A stretch of 64,000 nucleotides of DNA, from contig NC_021191.1 of assembly GCF_000389965.1 (NCBI RefSeq), forward strand, positions 1,303,501 through 1,367,500. The letters are read 5' to 3'. Positions 36,649-45,137 of the stretch are shown in pieces; the first letter of the stretch is position 1, and each line of letters opens with the position of its first letter. The notes below the pieces were generated by a model. It was not told the DNA's origin and ran no database searches. It was given only the letters and a program-made list of their open reading frames with translations. The stretch comes from Actinoplanes sp. N902-109. GTDB taxonomy: Bacteria > Actinomycetota > Actinomycetes > Mycobacteriales > Micromonosporaceae. A program made the position numbers and the translations under genes.

Positions 36649-36849
36649 TCAGAGGGCGGAGTTGAAGCCGGCGATGGGCTCACCGGGGTGCGCCAGATCG
36701 TCGGCCAGGCGGCGCAGGCAGTGCGCCAGGGCGCTGTCCTCGGCCGGGTCGGCTGCCGCGGTCAGCTCGGTCAGCGACAGCTCCGACACGTCGATCATCG
36801 CCGATCGCCATTCCGGCGTCGCACCCGTGGTGTTCACGGCCCCGTCCAC
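36649..36849 (-). CDS. fxsA: FxSxx-COOH ribosomal peptide precursor
   Basis: 66 residues from GTG 36849, with AAGGTGG upstream. The leader has IDVSELSLTELTAAAD and SALAHCLRRLADD, both typical of FxsA precursors. The peptide ends GEPIAGFNSAL, so the final five residues are F-N-S-A-L, an exact FxSxx-COOH ending. In characterised relatives a radical SAM enzyme cross-links the Phe side chain to form a cyclophane. It is the first gene of a leftward operon with the HExxH hydroxylase (3-base gap) and GGDEF-EAL gene. No radical SAM gene is present in this window. Confidence 0.85.
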   Translation of the reverse strand: MDGAVNTTGATPEWRSAMIDVSELSLTELTAAADPAEDSALAHCLRRLADDLAHPGEPIAGFNSAL

Positions 36850-37127
36850 GTACGCCCACCTTCATTCGAAACGGTCAGCAGCGAGCACCAAGGATTATCC
36901 CGGACGGTGGTGACCGGGTGGCCGGCCCTGCGCCGACCGGCGGCCCTCGCGCTCACCGCCGGGCAGCTCGGCCAGGTCCGGAACAATCTCGATGTATTGC
37001 CGCCACATTACGGCGGTCGCCAGGTCGGGTGATGTCCGGGCGTGTTACCCGGTGGGGTCGCTCCGATGGCAGCGGCGTGATCTCATAGGACGCCGGAAGC
37101 GGAAAAGTTGGCAACGGAGGACAAACT

Positions 37128-37331
37128 GTGCTGGGCCGAGACGGGCAGAGCGGGGAGCGGGTGCACGATCATCCGGACAGCGAACCGGTGGAAGCGGCCG
37201 AGACTCCTGACCAGCCCGCGTCGCCGGTGATGCCGGCGCCGCCGTTCCCCGCTTTCCAGAGCGTGCCGACGTTGCCGCAGCAGACCCCCGGCGTGGGCTT
37301 CGAGAGTGGGCGCGACAGCCGTGCCCGGTGA
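37128..37331 (+). CDS. Small proline-rich protein
   Basis: 67 residues from GTG 37128, with an excellent GGAGG at 37116-37120. It is hydrophilic, acidic at first and then rich in Pro (PASPVMPAPPFPAF), with no recognised domain. It overlaps the next gene by 26 bases or less, indicating coupled translation. It diverges from the FxSxx peptide operon with a 278-base gap that must hold both promoters. Confidence 0.55.
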   Translation: MLGRDGQSGERVHDHPDSEPVEAAETPDQPASPVMPAPPFPAFQSVPTLPQQTPGVGFESGRDSRAR

Positions 37332-37716
37332 CGACCCCCGCCCCCAGCTGCCCCGGCGTGGCCCGGCCCCGGCGGTCGACCGGATGGGCAACGCCGAGCT
37401 GGCCCGCATGATCGAGGCCGAGCACCCGTACCGGGGCAAGGCGTTGTTCGAGCTCTCCGACCGGGTCCCGCACGACGACGACGCCGCGACCAAGGTCGCC
37501 ATGCTCAGCCGGTTGACGTCGCTGCGGCAGGCGCGGCTGTTCGACCGGGTGTCGCTGGCCTGGTCGGCGATCATCGCGCTGCTCGCGGCGGAGACCCCGC
37601 ATGCGCGGGCCTGCGCGTACGAGGCCTTCCGGGCGCTGGAGCCCGAGGAGCGCAAGGACATGCTCGACTATCTCGAGGTGGACGCGATCGAGGACGCGCA
37701 CCCCAGAATCGGCTGA
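37306..37716 (+). CDS. Helical hypothetical protein
   Basis: Up to 136 residues from GTG 37306; GTG 37321 is equally plausible. After a proline-rich start the protein is helical, with EAEHPYRGKALFELSDRVPHDD and ALEPEERKDMLDYLEVD. It has no membrane segment, and I do not recognise the family. It forms a two-gene unit with the small proline-rich protein and ends before a strong hairpin. Confidence 0.6.
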   Translation: MGATAVPGDDPRPQLPRRGPAPAVDRMGNAELARMIEAEHPYRGKALFELSDRVPHDDDAATKVAMLSRLTSLRQARLFDRVSLAWSAIIALLAAETPHARACAYEAFRALEPEERKDMLDYLEVDAIEDAHPRIG

Positions 37717-37782
37717 CCGGCCGGTCTCGGCCGGTCGGCGGGCCGGCACCTCACGGGGCCGGCACCTCGAGGGGCCGGCTGG

Positions 37783-37809
37783 CCGGCGCGGGAGTGCCTC
37801 CCGCGCCGG
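37783..37809. terminator. Bidirectional terminator-like hairpin
   Basis: A perfect 12-base-pair stem (CCGGCGCGGGAG with its complement) closed by TGC, placed between two convergent genes ending at 37716 and 37835. There is no T-tract. Confidence 0.7.
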
Positions 37810-37834
37810 TGACGGTGACCGTGCGCCGGATGGC

Positions 37835-38119
37835 TCAGGCCTCGACCTTGACGTCCTTCCAGAAGGCGACCCGGTCACGAACGGCCTTCGCGTCGGGTTT
37901 GGGATCCGGGTAGTACCAGACGGCATCCTCGCTGACATGCCCATCGGATTCGAGCGTGTAGTAGGAAGCCTTGCCCTTCCACACGCAGACAGTGTGCGTG
38001 TCCGAGGGGCGCAGTACGTCCTCGCGCAGGGACGAACGCGGGAAGTAGATGTTCCCCTCGACAACCACGGTGTCGTCGCTCTCGGCGATGATCTCGTCGT
38101 TCCAGATGGCCTTCGGCAT
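37835..38119 (-). CDS. DUF427-family protein
   Basis: 94 residues from ATG 38119, full length for the family. Characteristic blocks are MPKAIWNDEIIAES, VEGNIYFPRSSL, CVWKGKASYYTLE and DAVWYYPDPKPDA. It is a small cytosolic beta-barrel-type protein; the biochemical role of DUF427 is not established. It is a single gene, convergent with the preceding pair. Confidence 0.9.
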   Translation of the reverse strand: MPKAIWNDEIIAESDDTVVVEGNIYFPRSSLREDVLRPSDTHTVCVWKGKASYYTLESDGHVSEDAVWYYPDPKPDAKAVRDRVAFWKDVKVEA

Positions 38120-38277
38120 ACCCCGAACGTAGCGCGCGCCGCACCCCCCGTCCGATATGCGCGTCTTTTTCGCCTCCCGAGAGTGAAACCAGGTTCAGTC
38201 GTACGGGCATTGCCTGCCCGGTGTATCAGGATCTAAGGTCGATCAGCCCTGAACCCCCCGTACGAAATGGCCGCCGC

Positions 38278-38886
38278 ATGAGCACTCTGAGCACCCGCCC
38301 GGGCACCCGGCTCCCCACCGCCCGCGACCAGGCCCGGCATGCCCTGGTGCTGCTCGGGGCCCCGGCCACGCCGCGGCTGGTGGTGGACGTGCACAGCGCC
38401 CTGTTCGACGGTGACCTGTCAGTGCCGGCGCTCGTCGAGATCCTGCGCGACGAGGAGCGGCAGTACGACCCGGACGCGCTCATGTCGTACCGGATCGTGC
38501 CGGCGCTGCACCACGACCTGTCGGCCGCCCGCGGCCTGGTGACGCTCTGCGGCTGGCCGGTGGCCCGCCGGCTGGTGTCGCCGCAGCAGTCGAGGGCCGA
38601 CGCGCTGGCCGCGGTCGCCCGGATCGCGGAGTTCGTCATCGTCCGGGCGACGGCGAGCGCCGCGGCCATGGACCTGCTGCGCCGGCTCGCCGAGACCGTG
38701 CCCGGCGGCGCCGAGGCGTTCCTCGTGCACGACCCGCGGGCGCTAGCCACGGCGGCGCGGGCCGCCCTGGCCGAGCTGACCCCGGACCCGGCCCCGGACG
38801 CGGTGGTCGCCCGCTGGGAGCGGCTCGACGCCCGGCAGCGGCTGTTCGGCGTGATGAGCCTGCCCCACCAGCGGGGCCGCGCGTGA
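38278..38886 (+). CDS. Hypothetical helical protein, first gene of nuclease operon
   Basis: 202 residues from ATG 38278. Predominantly helical (ARHALVLLGAPATPRLVVDVHSALFDGDLSVPALVEILRDEE), without signal or membrane segments. No family recognised, though the VVDVHSALFDGDLS segment is reminiscent of short DNA-metabolism accessory domains. Its stop overlaps the GTG of the Cas4-like nuclease gene (GTGA), so the two are coupled and probably act together. Confidence 0.75.
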   Translation: MSTLSTRPGTRLPTARDQARHALVLLGAPATPRLVVDVHSALFDGDLSVPALVEILRDEERQYDPDALMSYRIVPALHHDLSAARGLVTLCGWPVARRLVSPQQSRADALAAVARIAEFVIVRATASAAAMDLLRRLAETVPGGAEAFLVHDPRALATAARAALAELTPDPAPDAVVARWERLDARQRLFGVMSLPHQRGRA

Positions 38887-40103
38887 CGGCCGACCCCGTC
38901 ACACCGCCGCGGCCTGCCACCCCGGCAGTCCCGCGGGAAGCAACCGGCGACGGCTTGCGACCGGCCCCGCGCCCGCGGGGGAACGCGGATCCGGTGCTCG
39001 ACCGGCTGCGCGGAGATGTCCCCGCGAAACGGCACAACGCCCGGACCATTGCCGCGCTCACCGGCAACCCGGGGTGCTCGCGCCGGGCCGTGCTGGACGC
39101 CGCCGGGGTCGACAAACCCAAGCTGGCCGAGCACATCGGCTTCCCCATGGGGTTCGGGCAGTCCCGCTTCGCGCTGGCCCGGGGCAACGGGTTCGAGGCC
39201 ATGCTCAAGGCGGACGGCTGCCTGCTGCTGCTGTCCGTCTTGTCCGGAGTGCTGGGCATCGATCCGGGCGATGCCGGATATGACGACCTCGGCGCGGACG
39301 ATGACGCGACGCTGGCCGCGCGCCACGAGCGCACCCGGCAACTCCTCACCGCGCCGCCGTCCGGACACGGCGCAGCGCAACCGTCGCCGAGCGGCGGCGA
39401 GGCGGCCGCTGCCCGCGCCGCCCTGATCGACCATCCGCTGCTCACCCTCGACGTGGCCGGGCGCACGGTCTTCCTCGAGCCCGACCTGATCGCGTTCCAG
39501 GCGCGCGGGCGGCTGCACGTCGTCGAGATCAAGTCGTTCGCGATCGTGGACGACCAGGCCGACAGCGCCAAGGTCTCGGCCGCCGCCGTGCAGGCCGCGG
39601 TGTACGTGCTCGCCCTGCGCCGGTTGCTGGCCGAGCTCGGTCACGACCCGGCCCTGGTCAGCCATGACGTGGTGCTGGTCTGCCCACGCGACTTCTCGCT
39701 GACCCCGCAGGCCGTGGTGATCGACGTACGCAAGCAGCTCGCCACGCTCAAGCGCCAGCTCACCCGGCTGGCCTCGGTGTCCGAGCTGGCCGCGGGGCTG
39801 CCCGCCGGGACCAGCTTCGACGTGGCGCTGCCGCCCGCCGAGCTGGTCGCGTCGCTGCGCCGGGTCGAGGCTCGGTACGCCCCGGAATGCCTGTCGGCGT
39901 GTGAGCTTGCCGTGTTCTGCCGGCACGAGTCGGCCGGCAGCACCGCCGCGCTCGGCCGGCCGGTGCGTGACGCCCTGGGTGGCGTGGAGACCGTGGCGGA
40001 AGCGCTCGAACTCGCCGCCGGCACCCGCACGCCCACCGAGGAGCAGGTGGAGGCGGCTGCGCTGCTGCAGGCGGCTGCCCGGTTGCGCGCCGAGATCGGA
40101 TGA
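38883..40103 (+). CDS. Cas4/AddB-like Fe-S PD-(D/E)XK nuclease
   Basis: 406 residues from GTG 38883. The nuclease core is complete: D201 (FLEPDLIAF), E215-x-K217 (VVEIKSF) and a RecB-type QxxxY (QAAVY) further on. Four cysteines, C65 (NPGCSRR), C336, C340 and C346 (ECLSACELAVFC), sit one before and three after the core. This is the split arrangement that binds a 4Fe-4S cluster in Cas4 and AddB; the C-terminal spacing is Cx3Cx5C rather than the more usual Cx2Cx5C. It overlaps both neighbours by four bases. No cas genes or repeat array accompany it, so a DNA repair or defence role outside CRISPR is more likely. Confidence 0.75.
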   Translation: MTADPVTPPRPATPAVPREATGDGLRPAPRPRGNADPVLDRLRGDVPAKRHNARTIAALTGNPGCSRRAVLDAAGVDKPKLAEHIGFPMGFGQSRFALARGNGFEAMLKADGCLLLLSVLSGVLGIDPGDAGYDDLGADDDATLAARHERTRQLLTAPPSGHGAAQPSPSGGEAAAARAALIDHPLLTLDVAGRTVFLEPDLIAFQARGRLHVVEIKSFAIVDDQADSAKVSAAAVQAAVYVLALRRLLAELGHDPALVSHDVVLVCPRDFSLTPQAVVIDVRKQLATLKRQLTRLASVSELAAGLPAGTSFDVALPPAELVASLRRVEARYAPECLSACELAVFCRHESAGSTAALGRPVRDALGGVETVAEALELAAGTRTPTEEQVEAAALLQAAARLRAEIG

Positions 40104-41557
40104 GTACGCTCACCGCCCTGGCCCGCGCGCAGGCGTTCGCCGCCGGTCGGGCCCAGCCGGTGGCCACCGTGCGCCACCTGCACCTGCACGACCGGCCGCT
40201 GGTGCTCGTCCCGTACGCGATGGCGGGGGAGGCGAACGCACCGCTGGCCGCGATGCTCGGCAGCGACCGGGACAAACCGGAACTGCTCGTGGTGGCGCAG
40301 CCCCGTAACCGGGACGACCGGTTCGCGTTCGCGGCGTCGCTGGCCGAGATCCTGGTGCCGTACGTGGACTCGTTCACCGCGATGACCGAGGCGGTGGCGA
40401 TGGACCGGGGCCGCGACGTGCGCTACCGCTTCACCGATGCCCCGCAGCTGTGGGTGCCCAACAGCGGCGGCGTCGACTTCCTGCGCCTGTTCGGGCGCTC
40501 GACCCGGTTCCGCCGCACCGAGGGCGAGTACGCGGTGCCGGCGGCGGTGCCGCTGCTGGGGCGCTGGCTGACCTTCTTCGGCAACTCGGCGGAGGTGCCC
40601 GGGTCGTCGTTGCTGCTCAACGCCGTACAAGCGATCTCGTCGCACTGGGTGACCGGGCAGAGCAGCGCCGAGGACGCCCAGCTCGCCGCATTGCTGGCCT
40701 GGGTCGATCCGCCCGCGGGCGGGAGCGTGTTCGAGGCCGTGGCGCGGGCGGAGAACCCGGCGCTGACCCCACCGGCCGGACCGGCCACCGACCCGGCGTT
40801 CGACAACCATGTGCTGGCGCCGTTGCTCGCCGTGGCCGAACCGGATGTCGCGGCGCTGACCGGGATCCTGCGCGACCAGCTGACGCCGACGTGGCACCTG
40901 ATGTGGCGGGCGCTCGACCTGCTGCGGACCCTGCCGGTGGGCGCGCGGGTGGCGGGCCGGTGGGACGGCGACCGGGATGCGTACTCGGCGTTCGTGCAGC
41001 ATCTCGCCGAGGGCGGGGCGCCCCAGCCGCGGCGGGACGGTGCGGTGGCGGCGGCGGCCCGGTTGAGCCGGTTGGAGAGTGCGGCTGCCCGCTATGCGGT
41101 GCAGCGGGCGTTCGACGACCCGTTGGTGATGGCCGAGTACCGGCTGGTCGGCGCGGCGTTCGAGGGCGAGGTCACGCTGGCCAAGGCCGACCGGGTGGAC
41201 GACTCGGGCAAGCGGCCGGTGCTCCGGCCGCGGATCATGGTGGTGACGTCCGAGCCGGTCCGGGTCGAGGTGGGTGCGGCGCTGACCTCACCGGCCCGGC
41301 CGAGTCAGAAGGCCACGGTGATCTCGCTGACCGCCGTCGCCGACGCCAGGACCGAGGTGCTGCTCGAACTCTCCGGCGGGATGGGCCGCAAGCTGGTCGC
41401 GGAGCCCGGCAGCGTGCCCGAGGTGGGGGAGCGGGTGCTGTTCACGACGTTGAGCGAGGCGTACCGGCCGGGCGGCAGCTTCCCCGAGCCGGAGCAGACC
41501 CCGTGGACCCACGGCGGCCCGCCGGTTCATGAGCCGGACGAGGTCACAGCACCCTGA
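40100..41557 (+). CDS. Hypothetical protein, third gene of nuclease operon
   Basis: 485 residues from ATG 40100, overlapping the nuclease stop by ATGA. N-terminal part begins MSTLTALARAQAFAAGRAQPVATV; the middle has FTDAPQLWVPNSGGVDFLRLFGRSTRF; the C-terminal third looks beta-rich (IMVVTSEPVRVEVGAALTSP). No catalytic motif, Walker sequence or membrane helix was recognised. Strict coupling to a Cas4-like nuclease suggests a subunit of one complex. It overlaps the convergent phosphatase gene by 14 bases. Confidence 0.8.
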   Translation: MSTLTALARAQAFAAGRAQPVATVRHLHLHDRPLVLVPYAMAGEANAPLAAMLGSDRDKPELLVVAQPRNRDDRFAFAASLAEILVPYVDSFTAMTEAVAMDRGRDVRYRFTDAPQLWVPNSGGVDFLRLFGRSTRFRRTEGEYAVPAAVPLLGRWLTFFGNSAEVPGSSLLLNAVQAISSHWVTGQSSAEDAQLAALLAWVDPPAGGSVFEAVARAENPALTPPAGPATDPAFDNHVLAPLLAVAEPDVAALTGILRDQLTPTWHLMWRALDLLRTLPVGARVAGRWDGDRDAYSAFVQHLAEGGAPQPRRDGAVAAAARLSRLESAAARYAVQRAFDDPLVMAEYRLVGAAFEGEVTLAKADRVDDSGKRPVLRPRIMVVTSEPVRVEVGAALTSPARPSQKATVISLTAVADARTEVLLELSGGMGRKLVAEPGSVPEVGERVLFTTLSEAYRPGGSFPEPEQTPWTHGGPPVHEPDEVTAP

Positions 41558-43322
41558 TCAGCAGCAGGGCGATGTCGTCCGGCCGGCGCACGCCCCCGCC
41601 CGCGAGCAGGTCGCACAGGTCGTCGCCGGACAGGCCGGCGCCCTCGCGCAGGGTCTGCGCCAGCTCGGCGATGCCCTCGTCGATGACCTGGCCCGGCCGC
41701 TCGACCAGGCCGTCGGTGTAGAGCACGAGCGTGGAACCGGCCGGGATGGTCCGGTGGTGGGTGGTCCGGCCGGGGCGGGGGACCAGGCCGAGCAGCAGCT
41801 CCGGGCGCTCCCACCACACCTCGACCGTGCCGTCCGGGCGCAGCAGCAGGGGCGGGGGATGCCCGGCGTTGGAGAACGCGACCGCGAAACCGGCGCCGGC
41901 CCGGCTCACCCGCGCCAGCACAGCGGTCGCGGCGGTGCCCATGTTGAGCCCGCGCATGGCCAGGTCTAGCCGGGAGAGCAGGCGGGCGGGCTCGTCGTCG
42001 CGGGCGTACGCATCGCCCCGGACGAGGTTGCGGAGCTGGCCCATCGCCGCCGCGGCCTCGATGTCGTGGCCGGTGACGTCCCCGACCGCGAGCATGATGC
42101 TGCCGTCGGGCTGGGCGAAGGCGTCGTACCAGTCCCCGCCGACCGCGGCTCCGTCCTGGGCCGGCAGGTAGCGGGCGGACAGCTCGACGCCCGGGATCTT
42201 GGGTAGCTCGGTGAGCAGGCTGTGCTGCAGCACCTCGGCGACGTGCCGCTGCTTGCGGTACAGCCGGGTGTTGTCGATGGTCAGCCCGGCCCGCCGCGCG
42301 ATGTCGAGGGCGGTGCGCTCGTCGGCCTCGGTGAACGCCGGCCGCCCCGGCCCGTTGACCAGCGTGATCGACCCGAGGACGCGCTGGCCCACCGGGGTGG
42401 TGACGGGCGCGACGACGTACGAGGCGGTGCCCAGCCGGTCGGCGAGCTCGCGCATCTCCGGATCGGTGAGCAGCGGCTGGCTGCCGTCGCGGACCGTGGC
42501 GCCGGAGCGCTGCAGGGACATCGGCTCCAGCCGCGCCGCCATGAGCTCGGTCAGTCGGTCGACGTCGGCCTTGCGAGCGGGGTCGTGGTGTGCCCCGGCG
42601 ACCTGCCGGACGGCGCCGTCCTCACCGGCCAGCGTGACCACGGACCAGTCGGCCAGCCGCGGCACCACACCCGAGGCGAGCAGCCGCATCCCGGCGTCGA
42701 TGTCGAGCGTGCGGGCGAACGCCTCGGTCAGCTCGGCCAGCATCGCCAGCTGGGCCTGCGCGCTCTCGGCGTGCCGGCGGGCCTCGTCGGCGACGGCCCG
42801 GGCGATGCGCAACCGCAGCTCCGACGCGCAGGCCTCGGCCAGGTCGGTGAGGATCGCCAGCTCGTCCTTGGTCCAGGCGCGCGGCTTGGTGTCGATCGCG
42901 CAGAGCGACCCGAGGGTGCGGCCGTCGGCGTCGGTCAGCGGCATCCCCGCGTATGCCACCACGCTGAGCTCGGGGATGGCCAGGTTGTCGCGGACCTGGG
43001 CGTAGATCCGGGCGTCCGGGAAGACCTTGGGCACGCCCTCGTCGACGACGTGCTGGCAGAACGAGTGGCTGAGCGGGGTCTCGCGGCGGCCGGCCCACGG
43101 CTCGGGCAGGCCGATCTGCCCCGGGAAGAACTGCCGCAGATCGTCGACCAGGGAGACGAGCGCCACGGGCACCCCGAGCATGCGCTTGACCAGCGACGCG
43201 AAGCGGTCGAACGCCTCGTCGGGCGCGGCGCCGGTCATCACCTGACGCAGCGAGGTGAGGCGGGCGGGGTCAGTGAGCGGGCTGGGGACAGCGGGGCCAC
43301 AGGCGTCGCCGAGCTCGTCCAT
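41544..43322 (-). CDS. GAF-GAF-SpoIIE type PP2C phosphatase
   Basis: 592 residues from ATG 43322, with GGAGGGGAGGG upstream. Two GAF domains (about 30-180, with VALVSLVDDLRQFFPGQIGL, and about 195-350) precede a PPM/SpoIIE domain (about 375-590) with GGDWYDAF, AVGDVTGHDIEAAA, SNAGHPPPLLL, LYTDGLVE and DDIALLLIRVL. All metal-binding Asp motifs are present. It should dephosphorylate STAS-type anti-sigma antagonists in response to a ligand or redox state sensed by GAF. One such STAS protein is encoded at 30.3 kb. Confidence 0.92.
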   Translation of the reverse strand: MDELGDACGPAVPSPLTDPARLTSLRQVMTGAAPDEAFDRFASLVKRMLGVPVALVSLVDDLRQFFPGQIGLPEPWAGRRETPLSHSFCQHVVDEGVPKVFPDARIYAQVRDNLAIPELSVVAYAGMPLTDADGRTLGSLCAIDTKPRAWTKDELAILTDLAEACASELRLRIARAVADEARRHAESAQAQLAMLAELTEAFARTLDIDAGMRLLASGVVPRLADWSVVTLAGEDGAVRQVAGAHHDPARKADVDRLTELMAARLEPMSLQRSGATVRDGSQPLLTDPEMRELADRLGTASYVVAPVTTPVGQRVLGSITLVNGPGRPAFTEADERTALDIARRAGLTIDNTRLYRKQRHVAEVLQHSLLTELPKIPGVELSARYLPAQDGAAVGGDWYDAFAQPDGSIMLAVGDVTGHDIEAAAAMGQLRNLVRGDAYARDDEPARLLSRLDLAMRGLNMGTAATAVLARVSRAGAGFAVAFSNAGHPPPLLLRPDGTVEVWWERPELLLGLVPRPGRTTHHRTIPAGSTLVLYTDGLVERPGQVIDEGIAELAQTLREGAGLSGDDLCDLLAGGGVRRPDDIALLLIRVL

Positions 43323-43444
43323 GCGCCCTCCCCTCCTCACCCGGTCCAGGTGCCCGGCCGTCCGGGGAGCCAGGCTACCCGCCCGCAGAGCCGCGTAGCC
43401 CCTCCGCACGGCACGATGCGGATCACCTCACGTTCGGGCGGCCG

Positions 43445-44110
43445 TCAGGGTGCCGGGGTGTCGGCCGTCGTGACCTGGGCGTTACGGGCCAGTGGCGCCC
43501 AGCGTTCGGTCCAGCGCTTGCACACCACCCCGAACGACGCATCGTCCAGCCCGAAGGTGGAAACCGTGATCTCCAGCCGCCCGGCGCTGCGACTGGTCAG
43601 CGGTTCCCGCCCGCTGAGCACCACGAGATGGCCGTCCGGGTCGACCAGCCAGGCCGTCCGGTCACCGGCCCGGGTCACCGCGCCGCCCAGCGTGCCGAGC
43701 ACCTCGGGCCAGTGCGCCGCCCCGGTCAGGTAGATCGTGCGCCGGGCGCCCTCGGGCCGCTCGGTCAGCAGGAACCGCAACTGCAGCAGGAACGCGCGCC
43801 ACCCCTCCTCGATCGCGTCGTACCGGCCGGGGTCGGCGGTCGAGCCCTCCCGCACGGCCCGGATGACCGAGCCGTCGTCGTCCCCGGCGACCTCCACATA
43901 GGAGCCGTCGGCCCAGCCCATGCGTTCGGGGGACAGCAGCGTGGCCTCGTTGACGAAGATGTGCTGGATCTCCTCGTCCAGCTCGTCGTAGTCCCAGCCG
44001 AACCACTGACGCAGCACCGGCGGCTGGGTGACGGCATCCCACACCTCGTCGCGACCGGCGGGCAGGCTCAGCTCCACCCGATAGGACTTCGGCGTCTCTC
44101 GATCAGTCAC
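43445..44110 (-). CDS. SRPBCC/AHSA1-like protein
   Basis: 221 residues from GTG 44110. The start SYRVELSLPAGRDEVWDAVTQPPVLRQWFGWDYDELDEEI is typical of SRPBCC (START-like) domains; the C-terminal part repeats the fold less clearly. It is cytosolic and expected to hold a hydrophobic ligand; the ligand is not predictable. It lies 28 bases from the primase gene end on the same strand, so both may share a transcript. Confidence 0.8.
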   Translation of the reverse strand: MTDRETPKSYRVELSLPAGRDEVWDAVTQPPVLRQWFGWDYDELDEEIQHIFVNEATLLSPERMGWADGSYVEVAGDDDGSVIRAVREGSTADPGRYDAIEEGWRAFLLQLRFLLTERPEGARRTIYLTGAAHWPEVLGTLGGAVTRAGDRTAWLVDPDGHLVVLSGREPLTSRSAGRLEITVSTFGLDDASFGVVCKRWTERWAPLARNAQVTTADTPAP

Positions 44111-44137
44111 GCCCCTATCCTGGCGGTAACTCCGGCA

Positions 44138-45001
44138 CTACGCCACGCGATCTTGTCGTCTTTCTCGCACGATCAGCGGGGTCTGCCGGCCCGCGTTCAG
44201 TCCGGATCGGACGGTGGCCCGGGTCTCGGCCCGGCCCAGGCCCGCCCAGGCCGCTGCCGCGGTCAGCTGCCGGGTCACGGTCGCCTCGTCGAGCAGCCCC
44301 GCACCGACCAGCCGGCCCAGGGCGAACGCCGCCCGGTTGAGCGTGTCGTTGCGGGTGCCGACCAGCGCCTGGGACACCCGCTCGACCTCCGCGTCGAGAA
44401 CGACAGCGGCATAGCGGCCGGGGTGCGCGATCACCGCCGGGCCGCTGCTCGCGATCTCGGCAGGCGGCGGACCGGCGATCATCTCCTCCAGCGCGGCCGG
44501 AGCCGACGGCAACTCCGCACCCGGCCGCACCACCCAGTAGTAGAAGGTGCCGCTGGCGTGCCGCGACGGTGGCGCCAGCACGTAGCCACCGTCGCCGCGC
44601 CAGTCGACCCCGGGCAGCAGGCGCACCCGGTTGCCATAGCCGAGCGGCGGGAACCAGAAGTGCCAGCCGCCGCCACCCGTGCGAACCTGTGGCCCGCCCG
44701 GCAGCACGCCGCCGAGCAGGTGCCGCAACCCGTGCCGGCCCTCGACCGAGTCGATGTCGGCCACGTCCATCACGACCCCGGTGCGCAGCCCGATGTTCGC
44801 CTCCGGCCAGCGCGCCCACCATGCCGTGATGCACTGCGGATCGGCGCTGGCCTCGGTCAGCCCGTGCCGCAACCGCGGATGCTTGCCCGGCCGGTCGCAC
44901 CCCGGCCGCCCGCAGGAACACGAACCGTGGCGCCCGGGCGTGTGCACCGGCAGCACCGGAATGCCATGCCGGGCGTAGGCGAGAGCCGCGTCGAGCATCA
45001 T
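44138..45001 (-). CDS. Bifunctional primase-polymerase (PrimPol) domain protein
   Basis: 287 residues from ATG 45001 (ATG 44998 equally possible). The Prim-Pol fold is indicated by ALAYARHGIPVLPVH, a zinc-like CSCGRPGCDRPGKHPR insertion, the catalytic region TGVVMDVADIDSVEGRHGL and GGGGWHFWFPP. No helicase domain is attached, unlike plasmid and phage versions. Stand-alone copies of this kind occur on actinomycete chromosomes and could serve repair or be remnants of mobile elements. It diverges from the DUF4352-like membrane protein. Confidence 0.85.
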   Translation of the reverse strand: MMLDAALAYARHGIPVLPVHTPGRHGSCSCGRPGCDRPGKHPRLRHGLTEASADPQCITAWWARWPEANIGLRTGVVMDVADIDSVEGRHGLRHLLGGVLPGGPQVRTGGGGWHFWFPPLGYGNRVRLLPGVDWRGDGGYVLAPPSRHASGTFYYWVVRPGAELPSAPAALEEMIAGPPPAEIASSGPAVIAHPGRYAAVVLDAEVERVSQALVGTRNDTLNRAAFALGRLVGAGLLDEATVTRQLTAAAAWAGLGRAETRATVRSGLNAGRQTPLIVRERRQDRVA

Positions 45002-45137
45002 TCGAACAAGTGTACGAGCCTCTCGGGTGGTTCCGCAGCCCTCGTGGATTTCCGTGACCGCGGACGGGGCGGACGGATCTTGCCCGGTGCGCTTATGCTG
45101 CCCTCGCATCGACGAACGTGCGAGGAGGACAGCGGTC

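Noticed and set aside
33424..37032. A 1,202-codon rightward open frame across 33.4-37.0 kb
   Set aside because: It runs antisense to the GGDEF-EAL, HExxH and FxSxx genes, all of which have conserved motifs and starts; its composition is artefactual.
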